Source: Candidatus Saccharimonadota bacterium (GTDB lineage: Bacteria; Patescibacteriota; Saccharimonadia; Saccharimonadales; Saccharimonadaceae). Taken from it: 64,000 nucleotides of DNA. The stretch covers positions 1-64,000 of the forward strand of contig JAFWMY010000008.1 of assembly GCA_017545485.1 (NCBI GenBank), in the 5' to 3' direction. A model generated the notes under the pieces. That model worked only from the letters and a program-made list of their open reading frames with translations, was not told where the DNA came from and did no database searches. Below are positions 10,348 through 18,027 of this stretch, piece by piece (the first letter of the stretch is position 1; each line of letters begins with the position of its first letter). A program made the translations under genes and the position numbers.

Positions 10348-12108
10348 TTAATTATCTGATTCAGCAGAAGGGGAAGGGCCGAGGATGAGGACGAAGTTGT
10401 AGTTGTGGGAGATTTCTGGGGAGAGTTCGTCGTAGGATTTGGCGTGGGTGGAATATTTTTCTTCAAGCATTTTTTTGGTGCCTGGGGTGGAATCGTCTAA
10501 CACATATAATGTATAATCATCTGGGTATTCGCCAGTGGGGGCGTTGTCTGCTGTGATGTTGGAATAGCCTTCTTCTTCAAGAGTAGTTTGTTCGTTGGAA
10601 GCGAGATAAGGGGTTTCGGTGGCATTTAGGACTAGGATGGTAGCTTCTTCGTAAACACGGGGATCGTTGTTTGTCATTTTAGCAACGTAATCTTGAATAG
10701 ATGCGTAATTACCTGCGCCGCCACGAGGCAAGACATATGAAATGCCGTTAATAGAACCGGTAGTCATATAGTCTGGGTAAAGGGAAACATTACGCATACT
10801 GTTTAGGTCAAACTCAGAAGTGAGATGGGCAAGGGATTTAAGTTCTTCAAGACTGAAGTTGGTGCGTAGATTGTCGCCTAAGGCCGAAGCGAGACCGAGG
10901 ATATCGGTGAGGCTTAGGTCTTTTTCAAAGACTTTGTCTTTAATACCGATGAGGATTTTTTGCTGAGAAGCACCACGGCTGAAGTCACCACCGGTGGTGC
11001 CGTGACGAGCGCGGGCAAGGCCAAGGGCTTGTTCGCCGTTGATTGTATATTGGATGCCTGGCTCGTAAACAGCGCCAGTCCAGTTGTAATCGTAAATACC
11101 TTCGTCAAGAGTGACATTTATGCCGCCGAGCGTGTCAACTATTTGAATAAGTGAACCCCAGTTGAGGTGAGCGAAGTATTGAAAATCTATGTTTAGAATG
11201 GTGCCTACTTCATTCATGAGAGCTTGAGCTGCTTCGGCTTCTTCTTCGGTGTTGGCACCGCCTTTACCACCGTTGCACCAGTATATTTCATTGATTTTGC
11301 CGGTAGCGGTGCAGGTTGGGGAAGCTTTAAGGTCACGGGGAAGGGAAATCATAGCAATGTCGCCAGTGTCTTGGTTGAGACTGATGGCCATAATGGAATC
11401 GGTGAGTTGGGCGCCATCATGAGTACCATTTCCTTCGTCGCCATCCATGTTGTAGCCGCTAGTGCCGAAGGCCAAGATGTTGGTACGACCATTTTCGTCT
11501 GTTTTGAGGCGCTCGTAGGTTGGTTCAGTAAAGGTGAGTAAATCAAAGACGTTGCCTTGGCCACCGGTGATTTTGGCGATGATGTCATTGCCCCAAAGAA
11601 TAAAGCAAACGCCTGCACCGACTAGAAGTAGAACTAGAACGATAATAATGGTAGTGATGACTTTGCGTTTTTTGGACATGGGTTTTTTGGCTTTCTTTTC
11701 TTTTTTGGATGATTTGGTTTTTTTGAGTTTTTTGTTGCTCGGTTCTTCTGAAGCGGTAAGTTCGCCACTTTGTTCATCAAAATTAAACACTTGAGTGGGT
11801 TTTAGGAAGTTTTCTGTAATCTCAGTTTCTGAAAGTGGCTGAGGGGTTGGTTCGTGGATTTGGATGGATTTTGCTTTTGGTCTCGGGGAGGATGCTTTAA
11901 CGGGGGATTGTTTTACGGTGATTTTTTTAGCGGTTGATTTTGGGGATGCTGAGCGTTTGGGGGAAGATTGTTTTGAGGAAGATTGTTTTGGGGTTTTTGC
12001 CATAGAGGGTTTAACCGCTGCTTGGCGGGTAGTTTTAGTATTAAGATTTGTCGTGGCATTTTTAGAGCGACGTGGGGCTAGCCCATCAATTGATTTATTC
12101 TTTTCCAT
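10348..12108 (-). CDS. LytR-CpsA-Psr (LCP) family cell-wall polymer ligase
   Basis: A 586-aa membrane protein. Residues 1-149 are a cytoplasmic, low-complexity Lys/Ser/Pro-rich tail, unusually long for LCP proteins. One membrane segment spans ~150-172. The LCP domain (~205-410) has the expected TDSIM, SLPRD and ARARHGTTGGDFSR motifs, whose Arg and Asp residues bind the polyprenyl-pyrophosphate substrate in characterised members. A LytR_C domain follows (~480-575). LCP enzymes move teichoic acid or other glycopolymers from lipid carrier to cell wall, which fits the surface-polymer genes at 15-33 kb. The start is set by a TGTTATAAT promoter ending 8 nt before ATG; it shares a 16-bp divergent promoter with the LexA-like gene. 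Confidence 0.92.
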   Translation of the reverse strand: MEKNKSIDGLAPRRSKNATTNLNTKTTRQAAVKPSMAKTPKQSSSKQSSPKRSASPKSTAKKITVKQSPVKASSPRPKAKSIQIHEPTPQPLSETEITENFLKPTQVFNFDEQSGELTASEEPSNKKLKKTKSSKKEKKAKKPMSKKRKVITTIIIVLVLLLVGAGVCFILWGNDIIAKITGGQGNVFDLLTFTEPTYERLKTDENGRTNILAFGTSGYNMDGDEGNGTHDGAQLTDSIMAISLNQDTGDIAMISLPRDLKASPTCTATGKINEIYWCNGGKGGANTEEEAEAAQALMNEVGTILNIDFQYFAHLNWGSLIQIVDTLGGINVTLDEGIYDYNWTGAVYEPGIQYTINGEQALGLARARHGTTGGDFSRGASQQKILIGIKDKVFEKDLSLTDILGLASALGDNLRTNFSLEELKSLAHLTSEFDLNSMRNVSLYPDYMTTGSINGISYVLPRGGAGNYASIQDYVAKMTNNDPRVYEEATILVLNATETPYLASNEQTTLEEEGYSNITADNAPTGEYPDDYTLYVLDDSTPGTKKMLEEKYSTHAKSYDELSPEISHNYNFVLILGPSPSAESDN

Positions 12109-12124
12109 TGTTTATAATTATAAC
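12109..12124. promoter_or_regulatory. Palindromic bidirectional promoter, LCP gene / LexA-like gene
   Basis: The only DNA between two divergent start codons. It contains the perfect 12-bp palindrome TTATAATTATAA (12112-12123), giving a TATAAT -10 box on both strands: + strand 12113-12118, 6 nt before ATG; - strand 12122-12117, 8 nt before ATG. Both mRNAs should therefore be leaderless or nearly so, and the two promoters must compete for RNA polymerase. Confidence 0.8.
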
Positions 12125-12454
12125 ATGGCAAGTATAAAAATTACAAAAAAACAACAAGCGCTTTTGGATTTTTTGCAGGATTTTAATGAGGAAAATGGTT
12201 ATTCGCCTTCGTATCGGGAGATACAGGCGGGGTTGGGTTTGTCGTCTGTATCGGCGGTAGCGGAGCATATTGATAATTTAGTAGAGAAGGGGGTGTTAAA
12301 GAAGGTGCCTGGAGCGGCGAGATCTCTGGAGATTTTGGATTTTAGACATGAGGAGACGGTGGAGTTGTTTAAAGTGCGAATGGCGGAGGCGACGGAGGAA
12401 GAGAAGAAAGTTTTGATGGCAGCGGGGGAAATATTGGGGCTGGATTTGGATTAA
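12125..12454 (+). CDS. LexA-like winged-helix DNA-binding protein without protease domain
   Basis: A 109-aa protein. Residues 1-70 resemble the LexA N-terminal winged helix (KKQQALLDFL, ENGYSPSYREI, GLSSVSAVAEHIDNLVEKG). The C-terminal Ser-Lys autoprotease domain of LexA is absent; an acidic ~35-aa tail replaces it. It therefore cannot be switched off by RecA-stimulated self-cleavage. The start is the ATG just after TATAAT; the frame is open further upstream, but that part is antisense to the LCP gene. Target genes are unknown; regulating itself and the LCP gene is a natural guess. A RecA-independent repressor or a remnant LexA are both possible. Confidence 0.82.
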   Translation: MASIKITKKQQALLDFLQDFNEENGYSPSYREIQAGLGLSSVSAVAEHIDNLVEKGVLKKVPGAARSLEILDFRHEETVELFKVRMAEATEEEKKVLMAAGEILGLDLD

Positions 12455-12514
12455 TGTGGTTTAGAGTTTTAGTGGTGGGGTTTTTAAGCTTGGGCTTAGG
12501 ATGAGGTGTTTAGA

Positions 12515-12559
12515 GATTTAGGGGTTGATTATTTGCTTTCGGTGATTTAGGGGTTGATT
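12515..12559 (+). repeat. Short direct repeat, two 16-bp copies
   Basis: GATTTAGGGGTTGATT occurs at 12515-12530 and again at 12544-12559, a 29-bp period, upstream of the gene at 12605. The spacing is close to three helical turns, so a protein-binding site is possible but unproven. Confidence 0.5.
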
Positions 12560-12604
12560 TTTTTGGTGGAATCTGTTACGCTTAAATTAGGAGATTTCTG
12601 ATTT

Positions 12605-13138
12605 ATGGCAAAAAAACACAAGAAAAATAAAAAATGGATTGCAAGACTGGTATTTTTGTTATTATTTATTGCAGCGGCGGTAGTGGCATATTTAGTTTGG
12701 GACAATTATTTTAGAGATAAGAAAACGGAGCCGGTTAGTGAGCAGGGTGAAGAGCAGGTTGAACCTGAGAAAAAAGTTGATGTCGTGGATGAGACTGCTC
12801 CCGAAAAGCCGAAGGTAGTGCAGTATGATGGTGAAAACCCGAATGATGCGGCAGAATTGTCTGGAGCGGTGACTTATGCTGGTGTAGTGGGGGATAATTT
12901 GATGATTAGAGTAAATATAGACCAATACTTGGAAGATGGCGAATGTACTTTGGCATTACTTCGTGGTGGGAACACTATATATAATAGTGTTGTGCGAATT
13001 GTAGATAATGTGACTACGGCGACTTGTGGTGGGTTTGATATCCCGCTTGCTGGGTTAGGGAATGGTAAAACAGATATTGTGATAAATCTTAGTGCGGGCG
13101 GTAAAACTGGCGTGATTAGGGGGGAGGCTGAGATATGA
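12605..13138 (+). CDS. Small membrane-anchored extracytoplasmic protein, unknown function
   Basis: 177 aa. A Lys-rich start (KKHKKNKK) is followed by one membrane segment (~12-32), then an acidic Glu/Lys/Pro linker (~38-75) and a ~100-aa beta-rich domain with two cysteines. This layout fits a protein anchored in the membrane with its domain outside. AGGAG lies upstream of ATG. The stop overlaps the next gene's ATG by 4 bp (ATGA), so it is probably translationally coupled to, and works with, the lysozyme-like exoprotein. I do not recognise the family. Confidence 0.75.
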   Translation: MAKKHKKNKKWIARLVFLLLFIAAAVVAYLVWDNYFRDKKTEPVSEQGEEQVEPEKKVDVVDETAPEKPKVVQYDGENPNDAAELSGAVTYAGVVGDNLMIRVNIDQYLEDGECTLALLRGGNTIYNSVVRIVDNVTTATCGGFDIPLAGLGNGKTDIVINLSAGGKTGVIRGEAEI

Positions 13139-15123
13139 GCAGTGTAAGGAGGCGAGATAAAAGAGGATTGCTTCTGCTGTTTGGGATATTTATAATTGCA
13201 GCGATATTTAGTTTTGTGGCAAATGGCGTAAAAGAAAATGACGTAGAGGCAGCTTCTTTAGCAGGGTTTGATCCTGGGTATATTATTTCTGACTATCAGA
13301 TGGGGAATTATACTGCGATGAGCGAGGCGGATATTCAGAGGTTTTTGACCGCTAAAAATTCATGCGGAAATAGAGATTACAATTATTATTTACAATTGTC
13401 AGCAAATACGAATTATACTTGGCATTGGAAAGATGGGCATTTTGTGTGTCTTAGCGAAGAGCTGTTTGGCGATGGCGAGGTAATTGGTTCAGGGGAGACG
13501 GCGGCGCATATTATTTGGCAAACGGCGCAAGATTATCATATTAATCCGCAGGTTTTGTTGGTGTTGTTACAGAAAGAAACTTCATTAATCACGGATCCAA
13601 TTCCGAATAATGGTGATTATCGGAAAGCGACGGGGTATGGTTGTCCGGATACGGCGCCATGTTCGTCGCAATATTATGGATTTAAAAACCAGGTGCGAAA
13701 GGCGGCGGCGTTGTTTAGGACAGTGTTAGATGGCGGGTGGACAAATTATCCGTTAGGGAATAATTACGTGCAGTATAATCCAAATGCTGCTTGTGGCGGG
13801 TCGGTGGTAAATATTCGGTCTTTGGCTACTTCGGCTTTGTATCGCTATACACCATATCAACCGAATGCGGGGGCAATTGCGGCAGGATACGGAACGGCAT
13901 ATTGCGGGGCGTATGGGAATAGGAATTTTTATTTGTATTTTGAGGATTGGTTTGGGGGGATAACTGATGCGAGAGTTGAGTGGCAAAATATGCAGAATCC
14001 TCGCATTATGACCGTGAATAAATCGACATTAATGGTTGATGCTGATAGAGGCAGTTTGACTGGTAAGTGGTTGGAAGTGGATGAAAATTATTATTTTACC
14101 AAAAAACTTTCTATATTTGTGGGTGGCGAACAACAGGTTTGTTTACAGCGAAAAATTGATGAGGGAACGGATTATTGTGCTTTACTATCTAGATTATCCG
14201 ATTTTTCTCTTAATGAAAAGGTGATAGTTTTGCCGGTAGAGCGTCAATATGAAATTGAAAAATGGACTTGCGGCGTGAATATATTAAATCAGAAAGCTGA
14301 ATGTAATGAAAAAACTTATTCTATAGGTGACGTGATAAACGTAGAAAAGACAGTAAAAATAGATGGTGAAGAATTTTTGATAATAGATGATAACTATGCG
14401 GTTTTGAAAGCAAGAACTAGAATGAAGTTAAATTACGAGACAATTGGTCCAGTATTGATGAAATTAACGCGTGATTCATATAAATATATTGGCGGAGAGG
14501 ATAAAACAGTCCAAAAGTTAATTGCGAGTGACGGTTTGTTTATTAGCATTGCGGATAAAACCATTATTGATGGCGAAGTGTTTTATAGAACATCACATGA
14601 TTCTAATAAGAATTATAATTATGTAATATCGGGGTCTGCTTTATCTGACAGAATTTTTACAAAATTTATGTATCCAAGAAACTTGGAATTTATGAAAAAT
14701 GCCGATTCAATAAATCTAGATAATGGTAGAATTTGCAAGAGTTACAAAGACAAAACGATACGAAAATTTATAAATAAAATTAATTATAATGATAAGGTTT
14801 ATTTCCAAAGTGAAGATGAAGTTAATACTCATTGTGCAGTTAAGGCTTCTGAGCTTCGGGAGACAAAATATGATTTTAATAGCGAAAATGTAAGTGAGTT
14901 TGTGAAATTTGTTTTTCCTAGAGAATTGAGAACAAATGATTATCTCTACATGATTGATGTAAGGAATGGAAAAACTTGTGAGGATTATTTACCTAAAAAT
15001 AATATCCAGAAGTACACCACCAAAATAAATGTGGATGGGATAGTATTCTATAGAACCGAGAACAAGACTGGTGTTAATTCTTCATGTGCTGTTCCAGCCA
15101 GTAGTTTACAAGAAACTATTTAA
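13135..15123 (+). CDS. Secreted lysozyme/transglycosylase-like protein with C-terminal repeats
   Basis: 662 aa. A hydrophobic segment at ~12-32 acts as signal or anchor. Residues ~45-280 contain a lysozyme-like fold signature: INPQVLLVLLQKETSL, where the Glu is the likely catalytic acid, then a disulfide-rich part (CGNRDY, GYGCPDTAPC, NPNAACGG) and YLYFEDWFGG. From ~290 on come degenerate ~75-aa repeats with an F(V/M)(F/Y)PR...NGxxCxxY...(F/Y)YRTE...CAVxASxLxE pattern, probably binding modules. It may cut peptidoglycan, its own or a host's; this is inference. The last 8 bp overlap the convergent gene at 15116. Confidence 0.78.
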   Translation: MSSVRRRDKRGLLLLFGIFIIAAIFSFVANGVKENDVEAASLAGFDPGYIISDYQMGNYTAMSEADIQRFLTAKNSCGNRDYNYYLQLSANTNYTWHWKDGHFVCLSEELFGDGEVIGSGETAAHIIWQTAQDYHINPQVLLVLLQKETSLITDPIPNNGDYRKATGYGCPDTAPCSSQYYGFKNQVRKAAALFRTVLDGGWTNYPLGNNYVQYNPNAACGGSVVNIRSLATSALYRYTPYQPNAGAIAAGYGTAYCGAYGNRNFYLYFEDWFGGITDARVEWQNMQNPRIMTVNKSTLMVDADRGSLTGKWLEVDENYYFTKKLSIFVGGEQQVCLQRKIDEGTDYCALLSRLSDFSLNEKVIVLPVERQYEIEKWTCGVNILNQKAECNEKTYSIGDVINVEKTVKIDGEEFLIIDDNYAVLKARTRMKLNYETIGPVLMKLTRDSYKYIGGEDKTVQKLIASDGLFISIADKTIIDGEVFYRTSHDSNKNYNYVISGSALSDRIFTKFMYPRNLEFMKNADSINLDNGRICKSYKDKTIRKFINKINYNDKVYFQSEDEVNTHCAVKASELRETKYDFNSENVSEFVKFVFPRELRTNDYLYMIDVRNGKTCEDYLPKNNIQKYTTKINVDGIVFYRTENKTGVNSSCAVPASSLQETI

Positions 15124-16855
15124 AGGGAAATGCTTTTATAAGTGTTCTTTGTTTTTTGGTTAGATTTGGGATAGGTTGATAATGAGTTTTTAGTTGATTT
15201 AGATAATCGTCTGAAAAAATCTTTTTAATGTCGGCTGGTTGATATTGTTTATTGACACCAGAATAATAATCGTAAAACTTGTATACACCGCCAGTGAGAT
15301 TGTTAGATATTTTAATGTGGGCGTTTGGAATTGAGAGACTATCCGCAAATATTAAACCATGGAGCGATGACGAGAGAATTAAACCGCATTCTGCAATTTT
15401 TTTTGCTACATTTTGGGCTGAATCCAAGGGCGTAATAACGTCGAAGCGTGGGTCTTCGCAGAATTTTTTGGTGATAGGTAGCTTCATATCGGCATAGTGA
15501 ATAACAACACCAATTTTTTTGCTATGAAGCTTTCTCTTTAATAAGTAGGCTGAATTAATGAGGATGCCTGGATCACCCATTGGCACAGTGTGTCCAATCC
15601 TTGATAATGAATTTTTGCCACGAACAGCAGAAAAAATAATGTGGTCTAAGTTTTTATTGCCGCTATTAGAGCGGATGAAACCACTTCCCCAGGAATAGAA
15701 TGGTTTCTTACGTTTGGCTTGCTGAGCAACTTCTATAATTGAGCCGGTGGCAATTAGATCACAAGTTTCTATGGGTGACCAAGTGATATTAAATCCAAGA
15801 ATGTTAAAAATTAAGTCCGGTGATACGACATCACCAAAGTTTTTGATATGAGGAGGCTCCCACCAATATAAATTAATAACTTCTTTTTTGAGATTTTGGC
15901 GTTTTTTAATAATGGGATATCGAATGCCTTTTAAAACAAATTGGATTTGAGATAATCCTTTACGAACTTTTTGAATTAATCCATTAAACTTTATTGGCAA
16001 TGATAGTGTTTTAAACCATTTCCAAAAGCTATTTTTTCTACCGATTCTCCGCCACATTCTGAGATAATCATTGAAAATGTTTTGATTATGATCCTCGTGC
16101 TTATATGGATGATATTTCCATGGTTTATCAAAAATAAAATGAAAAAATATATTAGAGTGGTTAGTTGAAAAGCCTTTAAAATTGGGTAAATAATTATAAA
16201 TGTCTTCTAATATAGTCGGTGAAAGCTTAGCATGGTTTATCAATTGGAACAAGGCAAACAATGAATCATCTCCTTTGCGTGGCCGGCCTTTTTCCCAGGA
16301 TTCATAATATATTTTTCCACATTGTTCTAAAATATTAATTTTTGTCAACTTTAAATTATTCATGTATACTATACCGCTCTGAATGCGACGATTAGAAAAA
16401 AGTCGAGAAGAAAGATGAAACTCTTCAATAAGGGCATTTTTTTCAGGTCCGAATAATTCTTTGAAAGAGTTTGCTTCTACTCCACCAATGTCATGGATGG
16501 GAGGACAATTCTTAATAGGATTATTTAGACACAATATATCACCGTCTAGATATACGGAATATTGAAATCCACGTTCTTTGAATAGCTTTGGTCCAGCAAA
16601 CAAATAGTAGCATTCGATAGGATATTCCCAAGTTTGAAAAAATAAATAAGTTAGATCTAACTCAATATATTTAATATGACGTCTATCTAAGTATTTTTTA
16701 TTTTTATTAGATATATGACGACTAAGGATGTAAAGTTCAGCTTTTGGTAAGAATTGGCGAATTGATAATAATGATGTGGCGGCTTGGAAAATATATGAGT
16801 CGTTGGCTGTGGAAAAGAAAGCAGTGTTTTTTATGGAAAGCGGTTCATATGCCAT
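15116..16855 (-). CDS. GT8-like glycosyltransferase fused to polysaccharide pyruvyl transferase
   Basis: 579 aa with two recognisable parts. Residues 1-~260 look like a GT8-type glycosyltransferase: FFSTANDSY near the start and YLDGDIL with the DxD metal-binding motif at 104-106. Residues ~310-545 match the polysaccharide pyruvyl transferase family: NFGDVVSP, WGSGF, AVRGKNS, GDPG and SSSLHGLIFADS. Pyruvyl transferases put acidic ketal-pyruvate on surface glycans, so one polypeptide may add a sugar and pyruvylate it. TGATATAAT ends 9 nt before the ATG, supporting this start. Possible mis-fusion is unlikely because the frame is continuous and there is a linker of ~50 basic residues. Confidence 0.82.
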   Translation of the reverse strand: MAYEPLSIKNTAFFSTANDSYIFQAATSLLSIRQFLPKAELYILSRHISNKNKKYLDRRHIKYIELDLTYLFFQTWEYPIECYYLFAGPKLFKERGFQYSVYLDGDILCLNNPIKNCPPIHDIGGVEANSFKELFGPEKNALIEEFHLSSRLFSNRRIQSGIVYMNNLKLTKINILEQCGKIYYESWEKGRPRKGDDSLFALFQLINHAKLSPTILEDIYNYLPNFKGFSTNHSNIFFHFIFDKPWKYHPYKHEDHNQNIFNDYLRMWRRIGRKNSFWKWFKTLSLPIKFNGLIQKVRKGLSQIQFVLKGIRYPIIKKRQNLKKEVINLYWWEPPHIKNFGDVVSPDLIFNILGFNITWSPIETCDLIATGSIIEVAQQAKRKKPFYSWGSGFIRSNSGNKNLDHIIFSAVRGKNSLSRIGHTVPMGDPGILINSAYLLKRKLHSKKIGVVIHYADMKLPITKKFCEDPRFDVITPLDSAQNVAKKIAECGLILSSSLHGLIFADSLSIPNAHIKISNNLTGGVYKFYDYYSGVNKQYQPADIKKIFSDDYLNQLKTHYQPIPNLTKKQRTLIKAFPFK

Positions 16856-16877
16856 ATTAAGTATATTATATCATGGT

Positions 16878-17942
16878 TTAGATGAGCCATTTGCCGATGA
16901 AAGGTATTTTATATAAGATGATAGAGATAAAGTAGGATATGATAAGAATTAAAACCGATAATGCTGGTACGGAAATAAGGGGATTAAAAGATAATGAGTT
17001 AATCTCAAAGATTGAGTTAAGGGCATCGATGATAAAAACGTGTGTTAAATATACTCCTAGGGTGCATCTTGAAAACAATTGTAACCATTTGCTTTGTTTC
17101 ATGGTGAGGTGTTTTGGGTTAAAATGTTTTTTGAAAAAAACGAAGATAGCGATACTGGTTGCTGCTACATTAACTGTAAGATTATCATAAAAAAATGTAA
17201 CGAGTTCACCTTGATGGTTAGACGATAGTGCAGATACGATGATAGTAAAGATAATGCCGATTAAGCCTATTATATAAATAATAATTTCTGCTTTTTTTGT
17301 GATATTGTATTTATTTAAATAATATCCTAGGATAAAGTACCCAGTGAATCCCAATGTCATAAATAGTTGAATGCTATCTAATTTGTTATTTATTAAGTTA
17401 GCAACAAATTCAGATTTGAAGGCAATAACTGCAATTAATTCCGGAAGTAAAAAAGTAAATATGAATGCTAGTAAAAGAAAATATTCCATAGTCTTTTTCT
17501 TTTCAGTGATTCTTTTTAAGAATGGTATGACCATATATAGGCCAATTAGCATATATAAAAACCAGAGATAAAATGGCCCAGTTGTCAGATTGACGATGAA
17601 ATTTTTAAAAGTTATTGAATTATGGGAAATAAAAAGCTGCCATAGATTATAGAGTAAGGTCCAGAAGACTAAAAGAATTAGTATTTTTAAAATGTTTTTT
17701 TTGTATATTTTTTTGATAGGTTGTTCTTTACTTAAAAATAGCGCACCGCTAATCATAATGAATACTGGAACGCCCCATCGCACAAGACTGTCATAAATAT
17801 TAAAGATATGCCATGTAGGTGAGCCAATATCTACTGCACGAAGGTTCTGTGCGGCTAAATGTAACAAAACAACGGCACTAATGGCGGCTATTCTTAGATA
17901 GTCAAAATAAATTATGCGCTTTGATTGATTTTGATTGTTCAT
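16878..17942 (-). CDS. Acyltransferase-3 family membrane protein
   Basis: 354 aa with about ten membrane segments. The opening IIYFDYLRIAAISAVVLLHL, with its conserved His, and WGVPVFIMISGALFL are typical of the acyltransferase 3 family (OafA/WecH), which O-acetylates or otherwise acylates surface sugars. TGCTATAAT ends 8 nt before the ATG, giving a nearly leaderless mRNA. The 22-bp gap to the next gene on this strand contains that gene's own -10 box. The substrate cannot be told from sequence. Confidence 0.88.
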   Translation of the reverse strand: MNNQNQSKRIIYFDYLRIAAISAVVLLHLAAQNLRAVDIGSPTWHIFNIYDSLVRWGVPVFIMISGALFLSKEQPIKKIYKKNILKILILLVFWTLLYNLWQLFISHNSITFKNFIVNLTTGPFYLWFLYMLIGLYMVIPFLKRITEKKKTMEYFLLLAFIFTFLLPELIAVIAFKSEFVANLINNKLDSIQLFMTLGFTGYFILGYYLNKYNITKKAEIIIYIIGLIGIIFTIIVSALSSNHQGELVTFFYDNLTVNVAATSIAIFVFFKKHFNPKHLTMKQSKWLQLFSRCTLGVYLTHVFIIDALNSIFEINSLSFNPLISVPALSVLILIISYFISIILYKIPFIGKWLI

Positions 17943-18027
17943 ATAATGATATTATAGCATTATTAAATTGGTATAAAGATAGTGTCGTTTAGATTGAATG
18001 TGGAGTTATGATATAATAAAAATAATT

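Noticed and set aside
11864-12124. 87-codon upstream extension of the LexA-like frame
   Set aside because: It is antisense to the LCP gene's low-complexity N-terminus, and the TATAAT promoter lies directly before the inner ATG at 12125.
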